From: Immundisolibacter cernigliae
GTDB taxonomy: Bacteria > Pseudomonadota > Gammaproteobacteria > Immundisolibacterales > Immundisolibacteraceae
Assembly (NCBI RefSeq): GCF_001697225.1
Contig: NZ_CP014671.1
Coordinates: forward strand, 248,001-312,000
Reading direction: 5' to 3'
DNA: 64,000 bases
Below the pieces are notes generated by a model. The model was not told the origin of the DNA and searched no databases. It was given only the letters and a program-made list of their open reading frames with translations. Position numbers and translations under genes: made by a program. Shown here piece after piece: positions 8,654 to 17,849 of the stretch. Within the stretch, counting starts at the first letter, position 1; the number at the start of each line of letters is the position of its first letter.

Positions 8654-10005
8654 CGCACGCCCGCCGCGTCGGCGCCGCCCATCAACCGCAGCCACTGGTC
8701 GTACTGACTCATGGTGCAGCCCTCGTAGCCGATGATGCCGCTGCTCTCGAGCGGGATGCCCAGCGCGCGGGCAGCCTGGTCGTCGCCGACGGTGCGGTTG
8801 TGCAGGCCAAAGCCGATGAAGCTGTCTTCCGGTTGCGAGCCCAGTGCGCCCTGGTGGCACTGCTCGAATTCCTCGTTGTCATCCGGCGTGCCCATGCCGC
8901 TGGCCATGAAGAACTCCTCGAACTGCCGCAGGCGCCGGCCGCGCTCGTCGGCACTTTCGGTGACCGGCGCCAGGCAGTGGAAGGTGATCTCGGTGCGGTC
9001 CACGGCCACCGGGCGGAAGGTGCGGATCAGCGTGGCCATCTGATCGAGCATGTGCAGGTTGGGATAGACCGACAGGTTGCGGAAGATGCTGGTCATCCAC
9101 TCGGCGCGGGCCGGGCCGAAGTCGGCCTCGAGGCGTTCACGTTGGCGATAGATGGGCCGGTCCTGCGGGTTCGGGAAGCTGAACCAGATGCCGGTATGGC
9201 CGTGACCGAAGGCCCATTGGCTGCCCTGCTTCTGGTGCATGTTGTCGATCTGCATGGTGCGTACTTCGGCCGCGCGCTGGTCCTTGCGCCGTGCCACGCC
9301 GAGCAGGGACTTGTGCGCGTAGTCCGGGTGCAGGCCGTCGCCGCCACCGTTCTCCAGCATCAGCTTCCAGTTGCCGTGGTAGACGCAGGTGGATGCGCCC
9401 GGCAGCACGGTGATGCCGTCCTGGCACTGGTCGACCAGCATGTCGATGAACGTGGCGGCACCGCCCAGGTACTCGGCCAGTGACGGCACGTCCGGATTCA
9501 GGCTGCCGAACACGAAGCCGCGGTAGCTGTCGACCCGGGCGATGCGGTGCAGGCCGACGTCAGCGGGCGAGAAATCGGCCGGATAGCCCTGTTCGGCCCG
9601 CTGCACCCACAGCGCCTTGCCGTCGGCGTCGAAGGTCCAGCCGTGGTAGGTACAGGCGTGGTGCTTGCGGTTACCGCGCTCGGTACGGCACAGGCGCGCG
9701 CCGCGGTGCGGACAGGCATTCAGAAAGCCCTGAATCTTGCCCTCGCCGCTGCGCTGCAGGAACACCGCACGGCGGCCCATCCAGGTGGTGAAGAAGTCGT
9801 ACGGCCGCGGCAGCTGGCTCTCGTGGCACAGGAACAGCCACGAGCCCTCGAAGATGTTCGCCAACTCCAGCTCGAACAGCTCCGGGTCGGTGTAGACCGA
9901 GCGGTTGACGCGGTAGATGCCGTCGTCCGGCCGGCGGTCGAACAGCCCGGCCAGGTAGGCCGCGCTGCTCTTGTCCATCGGTGTGGCCGTGTGTGGTGCG
10001 TTCAT
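8650..10005 (-). CDS. Rieske ring-hydroxylating dioxygenase alpha subunit (pair 4, benzoate/anthranilate-like)
   Basis: The protein has 451 residues. Rieske ligands are C98, H100, C118 and H121, with CTYHGW replacing the commoner CPYHGW. The iron triad is D223-x2-H226-x4-H231. The sequence SYRGFVFGSLNPDVPSLAEYL recalls BenA/AntA large subunits. An AntA-like activity would suit a pathway that releases anthranilate through CarC, but this is inference. I start at ATG 10005 (GGAGAA upstream); the open frame extends a further 29 codons without conserved sequence. The beta subunit overlaps its stop. Confidence 0.86.
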   Translation of the reverse strand: MNAPHTATPMDKSSAAYLAGLFDRRPDDGIYRVNRSVYTDPELFELELANIFEGSWLFLCHESQLPRPYDFFTTWMGRRAVFLQRSGEGKIQGFLNACPHRGARLCRTERGNRKHHACTYHGWTFDADGKALWVQRAEQGYPADFSPADVGLHRIARVDSYRGFVFGSLNPDVPSLAEYLGGAATFIDMLVDQCQDGITVLPGASTCVYHGNWKLMLENGGGDGLHPDYAHKSLLGVARRKDQRAAEVRTMQIDNMHQKQGSQWAFGHGHTGIWFSFPNPQDRPIYRQRERLEADFGPARAEWMTSIFRNLSVYPNLHMLDQMATLIRTFRPVAVDRTEITFHCLAPVTESADERGRRLRQFEEFFMASGMGTPDDNEEFEQCHQGALGSQPEDSFIGFGLHNRTVGDDQAARALGIPLESSGIIGYEGCTMSQYDQWLRLMGGADAAGVR

Positions 10006-10037
10006 GCTGGTTCTCCGGTGCTGTTGACCGCGGCGCG

Positions 10038-11201
10038 TCAGCGGCCGGCGGTCTGGATGCCGCGGTTGTGCTCGCTGGCCAGCTTGCGCCACGCCATGAT
10101 GCAGGCGTCGGCCTCGAACAGCTGCTCCTTCAGCCAGCCCCAGTCGTCCTGGTAGAACGGTTGCGTGGCTTCGCGGGCCCAGATGTCGTCATCGTTGAAG
10201 CCGTGCGCGTACAGGTCCTTCCACAGCGCCTCGTATTCCTCGGCGAACTCGGCGTCGGCATTCGGACCCTCGACCACCTTGGTGGCGCAGTGGATGTACC
10301 AGTGGCTGTCGGCATCGCGCGGCACGTACCACTCGAAGTGGATCATCGCCGGGTCCGGGAACGGGTCGACCTTGAGCACGCCAGGCATCCACAGCGAAAT
10401 CTGGCCGGCGATGTGCTTGTCGCCGCCGTGGATGGCGCGGCGCACCACCTCGCCGTGCACGCTGCCCTCGAAGTGCGGCACGCCGCGCTCGGCCAGCAGG
10501 TCAAACACGCCGATGTTGCCGCCCTCGGTGTGGCGCGTCTCGAACAGCGGCTCCTTGCTGTTCGGATTGGGCGCGAAACCCAGCGGCAGCATGGTCTGGT
10601 TGCCGCGGATCAGGCGCGAGTCCTTGTGGATGAAGATGTGCGTGGTGTCGAAGCCGTTTTCGGCGCCGATGCGCCAGTTGGCGTTTACCACGCGGCGAAA
10701 TGGCTGCACGCGCCGGTCCGCCTCGTCGAAACCGGGCGGCAGGTCGCGTGCCAGCGGCGTCGGCTCGATGTCGCCCAAAAACACGAACACCAGACCCTTG
10801 AGCTCCTGCGCCGGGTAGGTCTTCAGCGAGCGGGTGCCGATCATCTTGCTCGACGGATCAGTCAGGATGTCGCACAGCTTTCCGTCGGCCCACTGGTAGG
10901 TCCAGCCGTGGTACCAGCACGAGATGGTGTCCTTGCTGTAGCACTCGAGTTTGCGCGACAGCGGCACGCCGCGGTGCAGGCACTGGTCCTTGATGCAGTA
11001 CAGCTTGCCGTCGATGCGGTTGATCAGCAGCTTCTCGCCGCCCAGCTGGAACGGCACCGGCTGGCCCTCGGCTACCTCGCTGCTGTTCAGGGTCGGGTAC
11101 CAGTGATTGCGAAAGCCGAGCTTGGCCTCGGCATAGCCGCGCCAGCCGCGGATGCGGTCCAGGACTTGGGGGTCGACCAGGGGGACAGTAGGTGTGTTCA
11201 T
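10038..11201 (-). CDS. CarAa-type (angular) Rieske terminal oxygenase, copy 2
   Basis: This is a 387-residue paralogue of the oxygenase at 6953-8131, sharing long identical stretches (AKLGFRNHWYP, CIKDQCLHRGVPLSRK, CDILTDPSSKMIGTRSLKTYP) but diverging elsewhere, so it is an old duplication. Rieske ligands are C74, H76, C95 and H98, and NGFDTTHIFIHKDS is intact. Its C-terminal part (FEADACIMAWRKLASEHNRGIQT) is even nearer to CarAa of carbazole degraders than copy 1. No beta subunit is adjacent, as expected for a homotrimer. It lies between the NagG-like alpha gene and dioxygenase pair 4. Confidence 0.87.
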   Translation of the reverse strand: MNTPTVPLVDPQVLDRIRGWRGYAEAKLGFRNHWYPTLNSSEVAEGQPVPFQLGGEKLLINRIDGKLYCIKDQCLHRGVPLSRKLECYSKDTISCWYHGWTYQWADGKLCDILTDPSSKMIGTRSLKTYPAQELKGLVFVFLGDIEPTPLARDLPPGFDEADRRVQPFRRVVNANWRIGAENGFDTTHIFIHKDSRLIRGNQTMLPLGFAPNPNSKEPLFETRHTEGGNIGVFDLLAERGVPHFEGSVHGEVVRRAIHGGDKHIAGQISLWMPGVLKVDPFPDPAMIHFEWYVPRDADSHWYIHCATKVVEGPNADAEFAEEYEALWKDLYAHGFNDDDIWAREATQPFYQDDWGWLKEQLFEADACIMAWRKLASEHNRGIQTAGR

Positions 11202-11253
11202 TGGCTGTTCGTCCTTGAATGCGAATGCTGTTGTGGCGTGCTTGGGGGAGGGA

Positions 11254-12510
11254 TCAGAGGCCCATGAGGCCCCGGTAACCGCGCCAGAAGGAGCGGATCA
11301 GTGCCTCGTCGACCAGGCTGTCGGTGTTTTCCATGCCGCGTCCGCCCAGGGCGTCGTAGGCGAACCCGTCCGCAGCGCCGACGATGCCCTGCTGCACCAG
11401 TTGCGTGGCCTCGCCGTCCTCCATCGAGATGTAGCCGGCCGGACCGACCAGGTTGGCCTGCTTCAGGCGCATGGCGCGCAGCTCGGGGGTGTCGTCGGCG
11501 TAGCCGAAGAAATGGAACACCAGCTCGAAGGCATCCACGCCCTTGGGCACGATCTGACGCACCGCCAGGGTGTTGTGGATCTGCTGCAGCACCATGCTGG
11601 GGAACAGCGACTGGATGTGGTTGGTGAACACCGGCTCGAGTTCCGGATGCACGTCCAGCAGCGACGGGTCGGCCAGCGTCACGCCTTGGTCATAGGTCCG
11701 GATCTTGCCGGTCTTGTACTCGCCGATGTCCTCGTTTTCGATCTTCCAGGCACGCAGGATGCTGTGCATGCCGTGCTCGCCACCGAGGGTGCAGCCGCCG
11801 CCCATGGACGAGCGGTACACGCCAAACGTGGCGTGGAACAGGTGCAGCAGGGACGCGTGGTACGGATCCTTGGTGTTCTCCGTGTACAGCTTCCAGTTGG
11901 AGTGGATGTACTGGCGCGAGGTGCCCAGGAATTCCACCGGCCCGGTGAACACGCGGTCCACCCAGTGCAGCATGTCGGGTCCGAAATAGGTTTCGAGCGG
12001 CGGCGTGGCGTCCGAGAAACTCGCGTAAACAAGCCCCTTGTAACGGGCCACGCGCAGCTTGCGGGCACCATGCTCGGCCATCTGGAAGTCGGCCGGATAG
12101 CCGCCCTTGCCGCCCAGGCCTTTGCGAAACGGCACGCCGATCAGGCTGCCGGCGCTGTCGTAGGCCCACTGGTGATAGACGCAGGTGTGGGTCTGGCTGT
12201 TGCCACGCAGCTCGCGGCACACCAGCGCACCACGATGCGCACAGCGGTTGACCCAGGCGTGGATTTCGCCCTCGCCGTCGCGCGTGACGACCACCGGCGT
12301 TTCGCCAATAAAGGTCGCCTTCCAGTCGAAGGGCTTGGGAATCTCCGCTTCCAGCGCCACGAAACTCCAGGTCGGACCGCGAAAGATGCGCTCCTGCTCC
12401 AGGGCGAAGACGGCCGGGTCCGAATAGACCCAGTAGGGAACCTGGACCACGTCGTCGGGCCAGGCATAGTCGGACAGATCGGACACGGCAGGCATGTGAG
12501 GCTGGTTCAT
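11254..12510 (-). CDS. NagG/AndAc-type Rieske oxygenase alpha subunit without an adjacent beta gene
   Basis: The protein has 418 residues. Rieske ligands are C90, H92, C110 and H113; the second motif is CVYHQW, as in salicylate 5-hydroxylase (NagG) and AndAc-type anthranilate dioxygenases. The triad is D215-x2-H218-x4-H223 in TENTKDPYHASLLH. The opening VPYWVYSDPAVFALEQERIF and the ending LIRSFWRGYRGLMGL also match that group. Such enzymes act on anthranilate or salicylate, the products of CarC-type hydrolysis. Relatives need a beta subunit, but the next gene is a CarAa paralogue. The lone NagH-like beta at 19305-19778 is the obvious partner. Confidence 0.86.
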   Translation of the reverse strand: MNQPHMPAVSDLSDYAWPDDVVQVPYWVYSDPAVFALEQERIFRGPTWSFVALEAEIPKPFDWKATFIGETPVVVTRDGEGEIHAWVNRCAHRGALVCRELRGNSQTHTCVYHQWAYDSAGSLIGVPFRKGLGGKGGYPADFQMAEHGARKLRVARYKGLVYASFSDATPPLETYFGPDMLHWVDRVFTGPVEFLGTSRQYIHSNWKLYTENTKDPYHASLLHLFHATFGVYRSSMGGGCTLGGEHGMHSILRAWKIENEDIGEYKTGKIRTYDQGVTLADPSLLDVHPELEPVFTNHIQSLFPSMVLQQIHNTLAVRQIVPKGVDAFELVFHFFGYADDTPELRAMRLKQANLVGPAGYISMEDGEATQLVQQGIVGAADGFAYDALGGRGMENTDSLVDEALIRSFWRGYRGLMGL

Positions 12511-12522
12511 GGGACGGTCTCC

Positions 12523-14454
12523 TCAGAACTGGTAGGTGATGCGCGCCACCAATTGGTCGCGGTTGTGCAGCGTGCCGAGCGTGCGGGTCTTGGTGTCCGT
12601 CATGCCCAGGTTGGTCTTCTCGACATGGGTCGGGAAGAACAGATTGGCCTCGAAGCGCACTCGCCAGTGATCGCCGAACTGCAAATCGAGCGACGGGATC
12701 AGGAACGAGTCGAAACTGCCCAGGTCCACACCCAGCGCGATACCCGGCGTCACCGTGTCGTACTTGTAGGGGAACGAGAAGGCATTGGTCAGGAAGGTCT
12801 GGTGCTCACGTCGCGAAGCGCCGAAGCCGAAGTTCTCGACGATGTCGTCGTCCCGATCGAAGTTCATCACCCAGGTGTCGAACAGCTGCAGGGTCCAGAA
12901 CGCCGGCCGCGAGGTGCCCAGCGTGTTCATGGTCCAGTTCAGGTTCTTGTCCGTGCCGATCATGATCTTGAGGGTGTCCTTCTCGATCACCGGACCCATG
13001 CCTGGAAGGTCCAGGGCCAGACCGACCGGTGTAAGGTCGGCCGTGACCGGGTCGCCCACGGAATAGGCCGAGCCCGGATCGTTCGGGTCGTTCAGAATGC
13101 CCTTCAGGTCGGGCATGCCGCCAACGCCAGGCGGCGGCAACACACCGGTGCCCTGAAACAAGCCGAGCAGGTCCAGGTACGTATTGGTGCCGGTGTTGTA
13201 GGGTTTGTTCGGCGTGAAGGCCAACTCGCCGCGCAACACCGCATCCAGTGCCCCCGAAAAGGCATTAAAGGTGAAGCCGTAGGTCTCGACCTTGGGAGAG
13301 ACTGACTCTGCGGCGCGCTGCAAGCCGTTGATACCGTTGTCTTTCGGATCCCATAGCCAGTTGCTGCCGCCCGGGCTCAGAATCGGGTTGGAGATCGTCA
13401 CGCCGTCGCTGCTGATGCCCCGGTAGTAGGCGAACGAATAGCCCACCTGCTTGAAGATGCCCGACCAGCGGAAGCCGTAGTTGGCGTCGTCCTCGTCGCC
13501 ATACTTGTGGTGGCGGTTGATCGGCCCGATCAGCGAGCTGGTCACGCCCGCGCCGGTCCAGGGCGCCGGAGCCCAGCGACCGCCGTTGATGGGACCGTCG
13601 TCGCCCACGTCGTCGGCACCATCCCAGCCCGGACGGTAGATCAGCTGCAAGTCGCCTCCCAGTTCCGGCACGTCGATGGTGATGTTGGCCAGGTTCAGCG
13701 GCTTGCGCAGTTCCTCGTTTTCGGTCTCCAGGAACGAGCGCCAGCGCAGGTCGTAGCCGTGAATGATGTCCATGGCCCGGAAGAAATCGGTCTCGCCCCA
13801 CACCACCTGCTGCTTGCCGAGCTTGACGTGGGTGCGCTCACCAAGATCGAAGGTCACGTACAGCTCGCGCAGTTCGGTCGAGTCGTAGTCGTCCAGCAAC
13901 AGGTCATCGGTGGTGCCGCCGCCGTAGCCGAACAGCCCGGCATTGGCGTACACCGCGTCACCCGGCATCAGCGGACCGCCTTCAGCATTCGTGGTCACGC
14001 CGAAACCGCCGAACGCCGGTGGCGCGGTGAGCGCGCCATACCCGAAGGCACCCGGGTGTACATAGGCGGCAATCGCCTTGGATGCGTCCTGTAGCCCCCG
14101 CTCGTAGCTGGTGCGGGTCTCACGCGCAATGCGGCCGATGCCGGCAATCTGGAACGGTCCGAAATCGGCCGAGGCTTCCAGCTTGCCGCTGTGGCGGATC
14201 ATCGAGAACTCGCCCTGGCCGCCGAACTCGTCGCCCATGAACGTCACCGGATTGCCGCCCGGCGAGCCCTTGGCCTCGAACTGGTCGTTGTCCTGCAGGT
14301 TGACCGACAGGTGCTCGCGGATGTAGCCGGAGTACTCGAACTCCACCGCGCGCGCCATGCCGGGCGCCAGAATTGCCGACCCCAGCAGGGCCGCCATACC
14401 GGCCGGCAATGCCGAACACGTCCGCTTCATTTGTTGTGCTTGCACCTTGGACAT
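12523..14454 (-). CDS. DUF1302 family outer-membrane protein
   Basis: The protein has 643 residues and a signal peptide ending PGMARA before VEFEYSGYIREH. DUF1302 signatures are present: ELRELYVTFDLGERTHVKLGKQQVVWGETD and the YGFTFNAFSGA region. The last residue is phenylalanine (RDQLVARITYQF), as in many outer-membrane beta-barrels. DUF1302 proteins are found with hydrocarbon, steroid and aromatic catabolic genes, often together with DUF1329. A role in taking up hydrophobic substrate is inferred. An alternative ATG lies at 14430 (MKRTCSALP), which gives a more typical signal peptide. The alpha subunit follows after 12 bases. Confidence 0.85.
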   Translation of the reverse strand: MSKVQAQQMKRTCSALPAGMAALLGSAILAPGMARAVEFEYSGYIREHLSVNLQDNDQFEAKGSPGGNPVTFMGDEFGGQGEFSMIRHSGKLEASADFGPFQIAGIGRIARETRTSYERGLQDASKAIAAYVHPGAFGYGALTAPPAFGGFGVTTNAEGGPLMPGDAVYANAGLFGYGGGTTDDLLLDDYDSTELRELYVTFDLGERTHVKLGKQQVVWGETDFFRAMDIIHGYDLRWRSFLETENEELRKPLNLANITIDVPELGGDLQLIYRPGWDGADDVGDDGPINGGRWAPAPWTGAGVTSSLIGPINRHHKYGDEDDANYGFRWSGIFKQVGYSFAYYRGISSDGVTISNPILSPGGSNWLWDPKDNGINGLQRAAESVSPKVETYGFTFNAFSGALDAVLRGELAFTPNKPYNTGTNTYLDLLGLFQGTGVLPPPGVGGMPDLKGILNDPNDPGSAYSVGDPVTADLTPVGLALDLPGMGPVIEKDTLKIMIGTDKNLNWTMNTLGTSRPAFWTLQLFDTWVMNFDRDDDIVENFGFGASRREHQTFLTNAFSFPYKYDTVTPGIALGVDLGSFDSFLIPSLDLQFGDHWRVRFEANLFFPTHVEKTNLGMTDTKTRTLGTLHNRDQLVARITYQF

Positions 14455-14609
14455 CCCTGTTTGAATTACTGAGCCACTGCGATCGTCATCCGTGACGCAT
14501 CGCTCCGTTGATTACCCTGCTCAACACACGCACAGACCTGTTTCGATGCCGCCGCGTCGCCCGGTCCGTAACTACCGGAAGTCGGCAGGGGACACCGGAC
14601 ATGGCCGCC

Positions 14610-15266
14610 TCACGACTTGCCGTCCCTGGCGGGTTTTGCATGCCAGGCCATACCCTCGCTCAAGACACTCAGCACGTGGGCGGCGACCCGCTCCGGCTCG
14701 TCGTGTTCGGGGCGGTAGCCGGGAAACAAGGGGCGCAGAGCCCGCACCTCGTAGTGGTGCAACACCATGCCGATCAGGGAGTGGGCAAGCAGGGTTGGAT
14801 CACGCTGCGGCGCGAGTTCGGCGCATAGATCCACCGTGTCCTGGTACTGCTGGGCAAACAGCGTGTTTGCCTGCAACTCCATTTGCTCGGCGTCACCTTC
14901 CAGCTGCTCGCGCTTCATCAGGCGTACGAAATCGTGGTTGTCGGCCACGAACGCGCAGTACTCGCGCAAGTAGATCTCCAGCCTGTCCCGCGGGTCGTCC
15001 GGCCCATGCAGGACTTCATTTGTCCAGTGCCGGGCGGCCTTGCCATAGGCGCGGTCCAGCACCGCCAGATACAGCGCCCGCTTGCTTGGGAAGTAGTGAT
15101 AAAGCGTGCCGATGGTCAGCCCGGCAGCGCGGGCGATTTCGCGCATGGTGACGCCGCCGTAGCCCTGGGTCGCGAACAAGGGCAGCGCCTGCACAAGGAT
15201 GCGCTCGTGGCTGAGCTGTTCAGCCGGGTCGTCGGCACGAGGGGTCTGCGAGGCGGGGGACGACAT
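14610..15266 (-). CDS. TetR/AcrR family transcriptional regulator
   Basis: The protein has 218 residues. An N-terminal helix-turn-helix spans about residues 20-65 (ILVQALPLFATQGYGGVTMR, then EIARAAGLTIGTLYHYFPSK), followed by a helical ligand-binding domain of TetR type. The C-terminal region resembles TetR_C domains of regulators of lipid or aromatic catabolism. I start at ATG 15266 rather than the upstream TTG because MSSPAS precedes the conserved region by a normal distance. It heads the minus-strand catabolic block and is divergent from the plus-strand block. An 18-bp palindrome at 15369-15386 is a likely operator. Confidence 0.88.
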   Translation of the reverse strand: MSSPASQTPRADDPAEQLSHERILVQALPLFATQGYGGVTMREIARAAGLTIGTLYHYFPSKRALYLAVLDRAYGKAARHWTNEVLHGPDDPRDRLEIYLREYCAFVADNHDFVRLMKREQLEGDAEQMELQANTLFAQQYQDTVDLCAELAPQRDPTLLAHSLIGMVLHHYEVRALRPLFPGYRPEHDEPERVAAHVLSVLSEGMAWHAKPARDGKS

Positions 15267-15327
15267 GACTTCGATTACTCCGTGTTTGCCCTCGAACAAC
15301 AGCCGATCGGCTCGGCGGCGAAGGCGT

Positions 15328-15356
15328 TTGACACTTGCCGCGAAAGAATCTACGCT
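15328..15356 (+). promoter_or_regulatory. Sigma-70-like promoter for the AlkB-like operon
   Basis: TTGACA at 15328-15333 is a perfect -35 box. After a 17-base spacer TACGCT at 15351-15356 is a moderate -10 box. It points into the plus-strand catabolic operon whose first ATG is at 15412. The palindrome just downstream would let a repressor block it. Confidence 0.6.
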
Positions 15357-15368
15357 CGATTTGCCTCC

Positions 15369-15386
15369 CGATCAAGCGATTGATCG
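15369..15386. promoter_or_regulatory. 18-bp palindrome, candidate TetR operator
   Basis: CGATCAA and TTGATCG form perfect 7-bp half-sites around a 4-base centre. The palindrome lies about 13 bases beyond the -10 box of the divergent promoter and about 100 bases upstream of the TetR gene start. This is a typical place for a TetR dimer to repress the plus operon and perhaps itself. Confidence 0.55.
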
Positions 15387-15411
15387 AAATTTTTTTCAAA
15401 GGTCCTTGCCA

Positions 15412-16536
15412 ATGGCCGACGACAGCATTAACAGCATTAAAAGCCGCTCCCCGGCGGCCTGGTTTCTTGTGCCGGGTGCCATGGTGTTGCTGGCGGTGGC
15501 CGGCCTGTGGCGCGGTGGCGGCTGGGTCTGGCTGGGTATTGCGCAGCTCCCGCTGCTGGCCCTGATCGATACTTGGCTTGGACCCGACCGGCGCCCGCGG
15601 GCGCCGCTGCCGTCATGGCTGGCCGACGGCCTGCTGATGTTTCAGTTGCCGCTGATCGTCGCGCTGTGGGCGGTGTTCGCCTGGCGCGTCGGGCCGGGCG
15701 CGGACGCCCTGGCAGGCGCCGACTGGCTGGGGCTGGTGCTGTCAACCGCCTTCGTCACCGCCTACGGTGCGCTGCCGGCTTCGCACGAGCTCGGCCACCG
15801 CGACGACCCGCTGCGCCGGCGCGTCGGCAATCTGCTCGACACCTTCCTGCTGGCGCCGTACGGAGTGCTGTCGCACAACCACGTGCATCACCTGAAGCTC
15901 GACACGCCGATCGACGCCGAAACCGCGCGTCGCGGCCAGAGCCTGTACCGCTTCATGATGTACATGGGCTGGAACCGGCACCTCGAAAGCTGGCGCGTGG
16001 AAGCGCAGCGCCTGCGGCGGCTGGGCATGTCGCCCTGGTCCTGGCGCAGCGCGGTATGGCGCGGGTTCGCCCAGTACACGCTGTTGCTGGCGGCGGTGGC
16101 TGCGGTAGCCGGTGCCCGCGGTGTCGGTCTGGCGGTGCTGGTGTCGGTGCTGGCGCTGCTGATGCTGACGGCGCTGTCCTATGCGCAGCACTACGGCCTG
16201 ACCCGCGTGCCGGACTCGCCGGTACGTACTCACCACGCCTGGAATCATCTGTACCCGCTCACGCGCGGGGGCATGTTCGAGATCACCACCCACTCGCAGC
16301 ACCACATGGACGTGGACGTGCGCTATTGGCAGCTGACGCCGCTGCCGGACGCGCCGCAGCTGCCCAGTGCGTGGGCCTGCCTGCTGCTGGCGCTGGTGCC
16401 GCCGCTGTGGGAACGGCTGCTGCGCCGGCGCCTGGACGACTGGGACCGCCGTTACGCCGAGGGCGAGGAACGCCGGCTGGCGGCAGCGGCCAGTGCCGCT
16501 GCCGGCTGGACGCCGGCGAACGTCGAACCCACCTGA
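15412..16536 (+). CDS. AlkB/XylM-like membrane diiron monooxygenase
   Basis: The protein has 374 residues, with several hydrophobic segments and the eight-histidine pattern of integral-membrane hydroxylases: HELGHR (125-130), HNHVHH (155-160), SYAQHYG (257-262) and HSQHHMD (294-300). This family (AlkB, XylM, CymAa) hydroxylates alkanes or methyl groups on aromatic rings with O2 and electrons from a rubredoxin or reductase. No such partner is adjacent. The position at the head of an aromatic operon favours oxidation of an aromatic side chain (inference). The start is ATG 15412. Confidence 0.85.
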   Translation: MADDSINSIKSRSPAAWFLVPGAMVLLAVAGLWRGGGWVWLGIAQLPLLALIDTWLGPDRRPRAPLPSWLADGLLMFQLPLIVALWAVFAWRVGPGADALAGADWLGLVLSTAFVTAYGALPASHELGHRDDPLRRRVGNLLDTFLLAPYGVLSHNHVHHLKLDTPIDAETARRGQSLYRFMMYMGWNRHLESWRVEAQRLRRLGMSPWSWRSAVWRGFAQYTLLLAAVAAVAGARGVGLAVLVSVLALLMLTALSYAQHYGLTRVPDSPVRTHHAWNHLYPLTRGGMFEITTHSQHHMDVDVRYWQLTPLPDAPQLPSAWACLLLALVPPLWERLLRRRLDDWDRRYAEGEERRLAAAASAAAGWTPANVEPT

Positions 16537-16559
16537 ACCACCACCGCGAGGGCTTACTC

Positions 16560-17849
16560 ATGCCGAATCTCGACCCGCAGGCGCTGATCATCGACACACC
16601 ACAGACACACCACTACCTGGTCAACAAGCGCGCGTTTGCCGACCCGGCCCTGTTTGCCCGCGAGTTGCAGGAGATCTACGGCAAGCTGTGGCTGTACGTC
16701 GGCCACGATACGGAAATCCCGAATCCCGGCGATTTCGTCACCCGCACCGTCGCCGGCCGGCCGATGCTGTACGTGCGCGGCACGGACGGCGTGGCCCGCG
16801 TGTACCTGAACACCTGCACCCACAACGGCGCCAAGGTGTGCCGCGAGGAATTCGGTAACCGCAAGCACTTCCCCTGCGCCTACCACGGCTGGGTGTTCGA
16901 CTGCGACGGGCGGGCGGTGGAAGTGCCCGGCGAGGCCGCCTTCGGACCTCAGTTCGACAAGGCCGACCAGGGGATGATCCCGCCACCGAGCCAGGCGAGT
17001 TACCGCGGCTTCACCTTCGTCAGCTTCGCGCAGCGCGACGACCTGGTGGATTACCTTGCCGGCGCCGCCCAGTACCTGGACATCCTGTGCCAGACCAGCG
17101 CCGCCGGCATGCGCGTGCTGCCGGGCACGCACCTGTACGCCACCCGCGCCAACTGGAAGATGCTGCCGGTGAACGTGATCGACGGCAACCACTTCATGCC
17201 GACCCACGTCACCTATTTGCAGTACCTGCGCGAACGCGGCAGCGAGATGAAAGAACCGATCCGCGACTTCCACGAAGCGCACCTTGGCAACGGCCACACC
17301 GTGTTCGAGTACGAGGCGCCGTGGGGCCGACCGCAGGGCAAGCCGGATCCGGCCTGGAGCGACGCCGTCAACGGCCAGATCCTGGCCCGGCGCGAGGAAT
17401 TGCTTGCCCGCCTCGGCCCGGAGCTTGGCGACCGCATCGCGCGGCGCAACCGCAACCTGGTGATTTTTCCGAACCTGATCATCAACGACATCATGGGCAC
17501 CACCATCCGCGTGGCCGAGCCCATCAGCGTCGATCACATGGAAGTCACCGCCTGGCAGTTCTGCCCGGCCGACGACCCGCCGGAACTGGCCCGCGTGCGC
17601 AACGAGCAGTTCCTGACCTTCCTCGGGCCGGGCGGCTTCGCCACACCGGACGACATCGAGGGCATGGAGGCCTCCCAGCGTGGCTACGCCTGCTACCGCG
17701 AGGCGCCGTGGATCAACTACTCCAAGGGCATCGCCGCCGAACTGGCCGGCGGCTTCACCCGCCCGGGCGAGTCGGATTTCATGATGCGCGCCTTCTTCAA
17801 CGCCTGGCGTGACTACCTGGGCATGCAGCAGTTCACGGAGGCGGCATGA
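16560..17849 (+). CDS. Rieske ring-hydroxylating dioxygenase alpha subunit (pair 7)
   Basis: The protein has 429 residues. Rieske ligands are C86, H88, C106 and H109; the first motif reads CTHNG, with asparagine replacing the near-universal arginine of CxHRG. The iron triad D208-x2-H211-x4-H216 (IDGNHFMPTH) is intact. The arrangement resembles BenA/XylX/AntA-like alpha subunits. It starts 23 bases after the AlkB-like stop and overlaps the start of its beta subunit. A methyl-oxidised aromatic acid would be a logical substrate downstream of the AlkB-like enzyme, but that is speculative. Confidence 0.86.
   Translation: MPNLDPQALIIDTPQTHHYLVNKRAFADPALFARELQEIYGKLWLYVGHDTEIPNPGDFVTRTVAGRPMLYVRGTDGVARVYLNTCTHNGAKVCREEFGNRKHFPCAYHGWVFDCDGRAVEVPGEAAFGPQFDKADQGMIPPPSQASYRGFTFVSFAQRDDLVDYLAGAAQYLDILCQTSAAGMRVLPGTHLYATRANWKMLPVNVIDGNHFMPTHVTYLQYLRERGSEMKEPIRDFHEAHLGNGHTVFEYEAPWGRPQGKPDPAWSDAVNGQILARREELLARLGPELGDRIARRNRNLVIFPNLIINDIMGTTIRVAEPISVDHMEVTAWQFCPADDPPELARVRNEQFLTFLGPGGFATPDDIEGMEASQRGYACYREAPWINYSKGIAAELAGGFTRPGESDFMMRAFFNAWRDYLGMQQFTEAA

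Noticed and set aside
5982-8707. Long plus-strand frame opposite the car-like genes
   Set aside because: It is antisense to five well-supported genes with intact active sites and has no domain of its own.
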